64,000 nt of DNA from an uncultured Pseudomonadales bacterium (lineage in GTDB: Bacteria; Pseudomonadota; Gammaproteobacteria; Pseudomonadales; Pseudohongiellaceae), in the NCBI GenBank assembly GCA_947259995.1, contig CAMYOK010000002.1:350881-414880 (forward strand). Reading direction: 5' to 3'. The position numbers were made by a program, and so were the translations under genes. How positions within the stretch are numbered: the stretch's first letter is position 1; the number at the start of each line of letters is the position of its first letter. Of the stretch, positions 18,553 to 26,012 are shown in pieces. The notes beneath the pieces are model-generated. The model saw only the letters and a list, made by a program, of their open reading frames with translations, was not told the DNA's origin and did no database searches.

Positions 18553-19962
18553 GTGAGCTGTTCTAACGTTCTACGCCCCAGCAACTTAGCGCTATGCTGC
18601 GCACTGGCCTGCGCCCCCGCGACTGCACAAGACGCGTTGGACAATCTCGATGGCCTGAGCTTCGACAACATCGGTTTCGATGACGCATTCTTCGAGACTG
18701 AGCAAGACAGCACTCCCGCATGGCTAGAGCCTTTTAGCTTTCGCCTCAGCCAACAAGTCTTCGCGCAAGTTAACTCACATGGCACCGAGCTCGCCGATGG
18801 CAGCATCTATAACAAGCCCGCCAAAACAGAAAACAGTCGCTTTAGCCTCTTAACCCGCTATCAGAATCCTTTCGCTGCAGGTTGGCTTCTTCAAGCCAGT
18901 GCGCAAGCAAAGGTTTATTGGCCAGGAGATTATGAGTACCGCGCCAATGATCGCAACATTGATACGGAGTTCCGCCTCAATGAGTTTTTTGTTCAGCGTA
19001 GCAGCGACGACAATAGCCTGAAACTAGGCGCTCAAACGGTCGTCTGGGGCGAGAATATTGGCAACTCGGTGCTCGATGTCATTAACACGAGCGAGTTTCG
19101 CGATTTAACCATCATCGATATCGAAGATGCGCGGCTCAATCAATGGCTAATGGTGTGGGATCACTTCGATGACAATCGACAGATCTCCTCGTTCGTCAAT
19201 CTTTACCCCGGGTTCAACCCGGCCCCTGTCAGAGGCAGCCCGTTCTTTTTTGAACCCGCCTTCAATCTCACCGACTACCGTCGCGACAAAGCACTATTCG
19301 AAATTGGCTCACAAGTTCGCTGGAGCATTACCGGCAGCGACATATCAATAATGGCGGCCTATTTGTACGAAAACCAACTGCATTACTCAGCCCCGAGCAG
19401 TGGTGTTGGCGACGCAGAATCTGAAGCCAGCGATTACCTTTTATTAGGTTTCTCTGCCAACCGCGCGATAGGAAAGCTGCTATTGAATCTCGACATCGCT
19501 TATAGCCACGACATTTTAGTCGATGCGCTTTGGTCCCCAATTTTGTCGGCTTCAGACCCCGAAGTAGTCACGGTCCCTATGAAAAAATTGGGGGCTACTG
19601 CGGGTTTGGAGTATGCCATCGACAATGACCAAAACATCATCTTAGGCGTGAACGCTGAATCGCTCTTGAATAAAAACGATCGCCTTGGGAAGGATCAAAC
19701 CTTGCTCGCAGATGTCACCACCGGCAATGTGTTGCTGCGTTACTCCAACTCGATGCGCAATGGTGACGCACAGCTGGCTGTGACGATACAGAGCGCGCTT
19801 GATGCGGCGTCACTGCTTGCAAGCGTCTCGCTCAACTACACCCTCACGGACAATCTTGCGGTGATGAGCCAGATTATTGCGACGCGCGCGGATAATGACT
19901 CCGCGCTGGCCGTGCTAGATGAGGATTTACGCATGGGCATGACCCTAACATGGTCGTTCTAA
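18553..19962 (+). CDS. DUF1302-like outer-membrane beta-barrel
   Basis: 469 residues starting at GTG 18553, one base after the LolA-like stop. Signal peptide to Ala-Thr-Ala. The mature part alternates hydrophobic and polar residues in many short strands and ends in Phe (MTLTWSF), the usual barrel sorting signal. Internal segments such as LKLGAQTVVWGE and FNPAPVRGSPFFF recall DUF1302-type barrels that accompany RND/LolA-like pairs in other proteobacteria. Likely the outer-membrane component or acceptor of the export set. Ends four bases before the convergent DAACS gene. Confidence 0.75.
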   Translation: MSCSNVLRPSNLALCCALACAPATAQDALDNLDGLSFDNIGFDDAFFETEQDSTPAWLEPFSFRLSQQVFAQVNSHGTELADGSIYNKPAKTENSRFSLLTRYQNPFAAGWLLQASAQAKVYWPGDYEYRANDRNIDTEFRLNEFFVQRSSDDNSLKLGAQTVVWGENIGNSVLDVINTSEFRDLTIIDIEDARLNQWLMVWDHFDDNRQISSFVNLYPGFNPAPVRGSPFFFEPAFNLTDYRRDKALFEIGSQVRWSITGSDISIMAAYLYENQLHYSAPSSGVGDAESEASDYLLLGFSANRAIGKLLLNLDIAYSHDILVDALWSPILSASDPEVVTVPMKKLGATAGLEYAIDNDQNIILGVNAESLLNKNDRLGKDQTLLADVTTGNVLLRYSNSMRNGDAQLAVTIQSALDAASLLASVSLNYTLTDNLAVMSQIIATRADNDSALAVLDEDLRMGMTLTWSF

Positions 19963-19966
19963 ACCC

Positions 19967-21211
19967 TTAATACCTATTGGGCCCATCGTAAGTTTCAATA
20001 TCAAATTCTTTTTCCCAATTAGCGACGACAGTGGCGACCGAGAGATCTCCCGCCACATTGACACTGGTGCGTGCCATATCTAATGGCCGATCGAAAGGAA
20101 TGATAAAGCCCACTACGACTGCTATTTGTTCTGGTGACATGCCGATGGCGCCCATCACTGCCGCCATCAAAAACACCGAGGCGCCAGGGACCGCCGCCGT
20201 ACCGATAGAGACTAGGGTCGTCGCCCCCATCACGATGAGATAATCACCGAAGGCTAAGTCAATGCCAAAGGCCTGTGCCGCGAATACCGAGACGATCCCC
20301 ACATACAGAGCAGTACCATCCATATTGATGGTCGCGCCCAACGGGATCACCGTCGTCGCCACGACAGGGCGTATGCCTAAATTACGTTCGGCCACGGCCA
20401 TAGTGACCGGCATAGTCGCGGAGCTGGACGAAGTCGAGAAGCCAACCAGCATCGCGTCACGAGCCCCCCTGAAGAACTGGATGGGGCGAAGCTTTAGAGC
20501 AAAGCGCATCAAAGAGCCATGAACTAGGAACACATGCAAGAAACAGCCTAAGAACACCGCCGATGCTAGACGCACTACATCCAATAGCGCCAAGACGCCT
20601 TGTGTACCCGACACCCAAGCGATCAACGCAAACACTCCAAATGGGGCCACTTCCATCACCCAACCGGTGATCTTCAGCATGATCTCAGAGGCCGCATCTA
20701 CGAGATCAGCCACGGGTTTAGCCTTATCACCAACGATCAAACCAGCGATCCCTACTAGCATGGCAAAGAATATAATGGCGAGGATATTGCCCTCGGCGAG
20801 CGCCGCCATAGGGTTCTGCGGGACGATGCTCATTAGTCGTTCAGTGAGCGGCATAGCCTCTTGCACTACACCCGGTACCGCTGAGGATAGGTCAACGTCA
20901 GCGCCAGGCTGTAATATCACCGCGAGAATAATGCCAATGGTGATGGCGAAGAAGGTGGTCATCATATAGAGCCCCAGAGTCATAATGCCCAGAGAGCCTA
21001 GTTTTTTGGGGTCGCCCATCGCAATCACGCCAGAGACTAGCGTGAAGAATATCAATGGCACCACCACCATGCTGATTAGGCGGACAAAGAGATCCCCTAT
21101 CCATTTGATCGAGACCGCACCCTCGCCCCAAAGACTACCGACGATAACCCCCAGCACCAGCGCCAAAATAATTCTTTTCCAAAGGGATATTTCGAACCAG
21201 GCGCGTAACAT
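19967..21211 (-). CDS. Dicarboxylate/amino acid:cation symporter (DAACS, GltP/DctA type)
   Basis: 414 residues, eight helices plus two re-entrant loops. The hallmark serine-rich hairpin FSTSSSSATMPVT and the helix with GATINMDGTALYVG are clear, with the downstream PGASVF and 'DRPLDMARTSVNVAGDLSVA' binding-site region. Imports acidic amino acids or C4-dicarboxylates with Na+ or H+. Stands alone. The upstream gap 21212-21394 separates it from the divergent fpr gene and must hold both promoters. Confidence 0.92.
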   Translation of the reverse strand: MLRAWFEISLWKRIILALVLGVIVGSLWGEGAVSIKWIGDLFVRLISMVVVPLIFFTLVSGVIAMGDPKKLGSLGIMTLGLYMMTTFFAITIGIILAVILQPGADVDLSSAVPGVVQEAMPLTERLMSIVPQNPMAALAEGNILAIIFFAMLVGIAGLIVGDKAKPVADLVDAASEIMLKITGWVMEVAPFGVFALIAWVSGTQGVLALLDVVRLASAVFLGCFLHVFLVHGSLMRFALKLRPIQFFRGARDAMLVGFSTSSSSATMPVTMAVAERNLGIRPVVATTVIPLGATINMDGTALYVGIVSVFAAQAFGIDLAFGDYLIVMGATTLVSIGTAAVPGASVFLMAAVMGAIGMSPEQIAVVVGFIIPFDRPLDMARTSVNVAGDLSVATVVANWEKEFDIETYDGPNRY

Positions 21212-21394
21212 GCTGAACTCCTAGGGTTAATCTGTTTTGTTTTTAGTGGCGTAGTGCTGACATTAATTATTGAGCGTATAGAAAAACTTAGCTTAGTGCC
21301 AACTCTTTTATAGCACTGGAAAAGGGATAAAACAGTTCGAATGTGCGACAATGCGCGCCCAACTAGAAATCAGCAATAGGCATAGGCAAGTAGT

Positions 21395-22150
21395 ATGGCA
21401 GAGTTAAAGCCAGCGTGGATTGAAGGGAAAGTCGCGGCGAACACCCACCGCACGGAAAACCTCTTCTCGCTGCAAATTGAAGCCGACGTGGCTCCATTCG
21501 AAGCAGGGCAATACACTTCTCTCGCATTGGATATCGACGGCAAACGGGTCGGACAACCCTATTCGATACTTAGCGCACCAGGAGAGCGTCCCTTAGAGTT
21601 CTTCTTCTACACCCAACTCGACGGCCAACTCTCCGCACGCTTGGCCACTTTACAGGTGGGAGACTCCGTCTTCGTCCAACAACTTCCCGAAGGCGCCTTT
21701 ACCCTGAACAATGTCCCGCAAGGCAACGATTTGTGGCTACTAGCGACAGGGACTGGCGTTGCGCCGTTTTTATCCTTACTCAAAACAGACGAAGTGTGGC
21801 AGCGTTTCGAGCACGTGATTCTGGTCTATGCCGTGCGCCAATGGAATGATATTGCTTACAGTGGGCTGATCGATGCGTTAAAGAAAGACTACCCCGAGCG
21901 CTTTCGCTTTGTCCCCTTTGTCAGCCGCGAGAAAGTTGACGACACCATACACGGACATATCCCCGCCAGTATTACTAATGGCACTATCGAGAGAGTGGCC
22001 GGCAGAGTCCTATCGCTCAGTGATTCCCAAATTATGCTCTGCGGCAATCCAGGCATGGTGCAAGACGCCTTAGTAGCGCTTGAACAGAAAGGCTTTAGTC
22101 GCAGCATCGATGGCAAGACTGGTCAGATTACGCTTGAAGCCTATTGGTAG
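21395..22150 (+). CDS. fpr: Ferredoxin-NADP(+) reductase
   Basis: 251 residues. FAD domain with the flavin motif RVGQPYSILSAPGE (about 50-63) and an NADP domain with ATGTGVAPFLSLL. The C-terminus ends in Ala-Tyr-Trp, typical of bacterial Fpr with an aromatic stacking on FAD. It transfers electrons between NADPH and ferredoxin or flavodoxin in the cytoplasm, often in oxidative-stress defence. ATG at 21395 is preceded by AGGCAAG. Single-gene unit ended by a strong hairpin terminator. Confidence 0.92.
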   Translation: MAELKPAWIEGKVAANTHRTENLFSLQIEADVAPFEAGQYTSLALDIDGKRVGQPYSILSAPGERPLEFFFYTQLDGQLSARLATLQVGDSVFVQQLPEGAFTLNNVPQGNDLWLLATGTGVAPFLSLLKTDEVWQRFEHVILVYAVRQWNDIAYSGLIDALKKDYPERFRFVPFVSREKVDDTIHGHIPASITNGTIERVAGRVLSLSDSQIMLCGNPGMVQDALVALEQKGFSRSIDGKTGQITLEAYW

Positions 22151-22189
22151 AAAGAAAGGGTTGCAGCGCGCGCCACAACCCTTTCTTTT
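22151..22189. terminator. Bidirectional terminator
   Basis: AAAGAAAGGGTTG (22151-22163) pairs with CAACCCTTTCTTT (22176-22188) across a GC-rich 12-base loop, with T-rich arms. It serves the convergent fpr and TonB-receptor genes. Confidence 0.85.
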
Positions 22190-22221
22190 GCGCCTATGCA
22201 CTTAGCATAAGCAAGCGCTCA

Positions 22222-25113
22222 TCAAGCCCCCGGCGTCCATTCAATGGATGCCCAGAACTGGCGCCCCCATGGAGTGGAAAGGCGCGACTCGAACCCTCCT
22301 AGAATCCCCATGCGTTGCGGCCTTACGTCGAACATATTGGTAATACCCACGCTCACAGTAAACTCACTATCGAGATACTGATCTAAGATCATGGCGTAGC
22401 GTGCATCCACTCGCACCTCTCCTTCGATCTTACGCGGGGCCACCCAGCCTTGGCTGTAAAAGTCCACGATCTGATCATCAAAGATCACGTCATGCCAGTA
22501 ATTGGCAGAGATCGATGCGCTTTGCTTGTCGCGGAACCAGTTCAAACGCAGGTTTGTTTTCACTTTGGGTAATGGCGGCACAATCCCCGTGTTGCCATTT
22601 TGATAACCAAGGGCATCTTTCACGCCGCCGAACAGATCCTCGTACTCATAGGTGGTGTAGTAGGTGGTCTGTAAAGTTGTTGTGAACGAACCCCAGTCGT
22701 TGGTATCGAAACTGTACTGCGTTTTCAGATCCAACAAATCAATCCATACAGAACTGATATTGGCGGCCTGGGTGTACACTGTGCGCACCGAGTTATCGGG
22801 ATAGCGCACCACCGGGTTGCCAGACTTTCCGGCAATACTTGCCAAATAGGCGTCGGCGGCAATGCGGCTGGCAGACCCAGGTGTTGGATCATAGTTCGCC
22901 TCTGTATACCCAGACTGCGCTAGGAACTGATTGAACTGGTTAGCCACTGTGTCTTGGCTCGTCAGAGTACGAATACGATCAACATACTCGATCTCTTGAT
23001 AGTCCAAAGACACGCTCAAACCATCCAGTGCGCCCGTCGGCTCCCAAGTCACACCCAAGTTCTGTATTGTCGAGGTTTCTGGTTGCAGGTTGGGGTTACC
23101 CGATGAGCACACTGTCGCGCCAACTAAAAGGGTGTTGGTCATATCATCCACGCCGCTGAATAACTCCCCACAGTTTTCATCAGGAATGAAAGGTCGTGCC
23201 TGGGTTGGAGTTGGAGCCAAGAAGCTCTCCCCCCACGAGGCACGCAGCGCGACCGAGGCAAATGGCTCATAACGCAGGGCTATCTTAGGAGTCGTCGCTT
23301 CTAGGCCAAAATCCTTAAATTGCTCGTGGCGCACTGCCATTTGCAAGTCGAGAGTTTCTAAAATTGGCACTTGCAACTCTAGGAATGCCGCGCGCACTTC
23401 TGACACATAGGTATTGTCTGTAGGAGGCTCGGCGCCTACTACCGTATTGTAGTCCCAGCCTGCCACATCGAAGGGGTTGGCAAACTCACGCTCTTCCAAA
23501 TCCCGCCATTGATAACCAAAGGCGGTTTGCACGACTCCTGCCGGCATTTGGAACAGTTCACCCGTCAGCACGGTCTCAAAAATATTGAGGCTGTCGCGAT
23601 CGGATACACGGTTTTTGTCCACCTCAAACAACCACTCAGTTATGTCGACAGAATTACTCGTCACTCCATCGACAAAATAGGGTGAGCGCGGATCAGCGGA
23701 GCCGAAGGGGTTCCAATACTCATTACCATTCGGCCCGCCCATTCCGGCAAGCCCTAACTGCAACTTCCCTAAGTGGATGGAGTAGGAATCGTTCATCGCT
23801 TTGCTTTCTTGCTTGGAGTAATAGGAGTAACCGGACCAAGTATCGGTCAGGTCATACTCCACACTCAGGCGCGCACGGTTTAGCGAATTATGTATCTCAT
23901 AAGCGCGCGAGCCACCCGAATCTTCAATGTAACTAGGGCGGTGTGTGTACACTTCTGTGAATGGTCGCCAGTTCCAAGGGCTGACATCGACCCCGTAGGG
24001 GTTGGCAGGATGGTCAGCGCGTACTAACAATACCTCACGGTTATTGCCACTGACCGCCGTTGTCGAGGTTGTTCTACCCAAGGCCATGCGATAACTATTA
24101 TTCAGTGTCGCATTAAAGCGCAGCCAATCAGTCGCTTCGAAGTTCAGGGAGTTGTACAAATTGTAGACTTTCTCTTCCGTCGAATACGCAAACTGCTTCG
24201 TGTACTCGAAAAGGCACAAAGAGCCACGCCGAACTCCCGATGGAATACTAAATTTACCCTCGCCGTGACCAGGATATCCTTCGTTGAAGGTTTCACAGGA
24301 AGGGTCGGTGAGTACCGCTCCCGTTGCGCTACCGCCATGCTTCTCGTAAAGGTGCAAGCCATCGCGGGCATTATTGATTTGCCGATAAGTCCCAGGGTTA
24401 CCCGATGAGGAAGAGCCATTGTCTTTCGCCCACTCGCGAGGACGTTCGTATTGCATCAATGGGGTTTTCTTTTGTACTTCAAAAGCGCCGACATAATGCA
24501 AGCCATTATCAAAGCCTTTTCCCCACAATGCTGAGGCTGAGATGCTCTCCATCCCTGGCTCATCGGTGGTCTGATAATAGGAGCGCATGCGTACCCCTTC
24601 AAAGGTCTTCATGGGGATAATATTGACCACCCCAGCCACGGCGTCCGAGCCGTACAAAGCCGAGCCACCATCTAGCACTAGCTCCAGCCGATCAATTGCG
24701 ATCTCCGGCAACGACGACGAAAGTGCCGGTGATAAAGTTCGCGTCCCATCGATCAATGTGAGGGTGGAGTTCTCACCAAGGCCGCGCAAGTTGAAGGAGG
24801 CACCGATCGCATCTTGTGCGCCGTCTTGAGAAGACAGAACGTTGGCAACGACATCGGTATTCTGGGTATAAGTCAGGTCACGAATATAGTTTGAAATGCT
24901 CGGGGCACCCGATTCAAACAGATCTACTTGACTGACGGTATCCACTGGGGAGTTTTGTGCGAATGCACTATTGCGAATATAGGAACCGGTGACAACCACT
25001 TCTTCTACGTCTGCATCTTCTTGTTGTGCTAACGCTGTTAATGGGAGGGTAAGTGAGGCAAATAAACAGGAATGGATCAAATAGCGCAGCTTTCCGCGCC
25101 GGGTTATGTGAGG
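22222..25113 (-). CDS. Large TonB-dependent receptor
   Basis: 963 residues from the ATG at 25113; a TTG at 25128 is also in frame, but GGAGAGA lies upstream of the ATG. Signal peptide to Ala-Leu-Ala-Gln, then TonB-box region EEVVVTGSYIRN, plug with FNLRGLGENSTLTLIDG and ALYGSDAVAGVVNIIP, and a long barrel. This plug signature is typical of the receptors that abound in marine gammaproteobacteria, xanthomonads and sphingomonads and take up oligosaccharides or peptides. The C-terminus lacks the usual final Phe (ends WTPGA), preceded by FWASIEW. Substrate unknown; no degradative enzymes are adjacent. Confidence 0.9.
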   Translation of the reverse strand, partial: PHITRRGKLRYLIHSCLFASLTLPLTALAQQEDADVEEVVVTGSYIRNSAFAQNSPVDTVSQVDLFESGAPSISNYIRDLTYTQNTDVVANVLSSQDGAQDAIGASFNLRGLGENSTLTLIDGTRTLSPALSSSLPEIAIDRLELVLDGGSALYGSDAVAGVVNIIPMKTFEGVRMRSYYQTTDEPGMESISASALWGKGFDNGLHYVGAFEVQKKTPLMQYERPREWAKDNGSSSSGNPGTYRQINNARDGLHLYEKHGGSATGAVLTDPSCETFNEGYPGHGEGKFSIPSGVRRGSLCLFEYTKQFAYSTEEKVYNLYNSLNFEATDWLRFNATLNNSYRMALGRTTSTTAVSGNNREVLLVRADHPANPYGVDVSPWNWRPFTEVYTHRPSYIEDSGGSRAYEIHNSLNRARLSVEYDLTDTWSGYSYYSKQESKAMNDSYSIHLGKLQLGLAGMGGPNGNEYWNPFGSADPRSPYFVDGVTSNSVDITEWLFEVDKNRVSDRDSLNIFETVLTGELFQMPAGVVQTAFGYQWRDLEEREFANPFDVAGWDYNTVVGAEPPTDNTYVSEVRAAFLELQVPILETLDLQMAVRHEQFKDFGLEATTPKIALRYEPFASVALRASWGESFLAPTPTQARPFIPDENCGELFSGVDDMTNTLLVGATVCSSGNPNLQPETSTIQNLGVTWEPTGALDGLSVSLDYQEIEYVDRIRTLTSQDTVANQFNQFLAQSGYTEANYDPTPGSASRIAADAYLASIAGKSGNPVVRYPDNSVRTVYTQAANISSVWIDLLDLKTQYSFDTNDWGSFTTTLQTTYYTTYEYEDLFGGVKDALGYQNGNTGIVPPLPKVKTNLRLNWFRDKQSASISANYWHDVIFDDQIVDFYSQGWVAPRKIEGEVRVDARYAMILDQYLDSEFTVSVGITNMFDVRPQRMGILGGFESRLSTPWGRQFWASIEWTPGA

Positions 25114-25542
25114 CATAGTTCTCTCCAATTGTGTTGCTACTTATGAAAATTTTATTTTTATTCAATCAATAAGCATTGCGACAACAAGGAATACATCCTC
25201 AAACAATCTTGCAATCTGCCTAAGCCTTAACGACTCCCCCCCGGGTTGCGACAAATTGTTACTCTTCCTTCACAGCGGCAGTTTAAACAGCTTTGTTTAC
25301 AAGGAGCAAACTATTTTTTTCTGTGACAATCGATCTATAAGTGCCGCATTAACACGACCTTCCCAAGCTCCTACAGACCTGTTTCTAATTGCGACAATGT
25401 TTTACTTTTTTGTAACATTTGCATCGCTAAACGCGCGCCTTATTGCGACCATGAAAAATCATCGGCCCTTGCATAAGGGTGCAATGCCCCCATTTAAACA
25501 GCTACACTAAGCGCAGCATTCGCCTGGAGTAAAAACCATCTC
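25114..25542. promoter_or_regulatory. 429-base intergenic region with recurring TTGCGACAA motif
   Basis: No convincing gene. TTGCGACAA occurs at 25176-25184, 25246-25254 and 25389-25397, with a partial TTGCGACC at 25443-25450 and a TGTGACAA near 25322. The spacing is irregular. The sequence is AT-rich next to the receptor start. The motif may bind a regulator of the receptor, but no regulator gene is adjacent. Confidence 0.4.
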
Positions 25543-25863
25543 ATGAGAACCACTATCATTGCAGCGATTATCGTCCTAGCGGCCATGGCGGCAGCTTTTC
25601 TGCAGTTCTCTGCCGCTTTGCAATTAAAGAGTGAACTAGCCAATAGCGAGGCTGCACGAGCCGCCCTAGAGAGCCAGCTAGCGCAAAGCGAGGCACAACT
25701 GCTGCGCAATGAAGCAAACACCGCGCAAATACAGGAACAAGTCGCTAGTTTGCAGGCTAACCTGCAGAGCTCCTCCCGCCAGTTATTATTGCTTTCTGAG
25801 TCTTTGCAGGAGGCGCGCGAGTTGATTCAGGCTGAGGCGGCGGAAGTGCTCGAAACGCAATAG
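25543..25863 (+). CDS. Small membrane-anchored coiled-coil protein
   Basis: 106 residues. One N-terminal hydrophobic helix (about 4-26) acts as an anchor; residues about 28-100 are Ala/Glu/Gln/Leu-rich with heptad spacing, predicting a periplasmic coiled coil. ATG at 25543 with GGAG about 14 bases upstream, a little far. No family recognised. It lies 149 bases before the M16 protease gene on the same strand, so it may or may not belong to that operon. Confidence 0.55.
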   Translation: MRTTIIAAIIVLAAMAAAFLQFSAALQLKSELANSEAARAALESQLAQSEAQLLRNEANTAQIQEQVASLQANLQSSSRQLLLLSESLQEARELIQAEAAEVLETQ

Positions 25864-26012
25864 AGCGAAGCCTCTGTGGGGCTCAGTGCCGAAGGGGACG
25901 CACCAGAACCACACTCTATCTAGCTTGTATTGGACTTCTGCGTGGAATTCATTACATTAACTGTTGTCGAAACAGGCGTATAAGCCGTTGCTCATCAATT
26001 TTGGAGACCACT

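Noticed and set aside
25256..25510. 84-codon open frame in the receptor control region
   Set aside because: No ribosome site, odd composition (Phe/Leu/Arg-rich from AT-rich DNA) and it crosses the repeated TTGCGACAA motifs.
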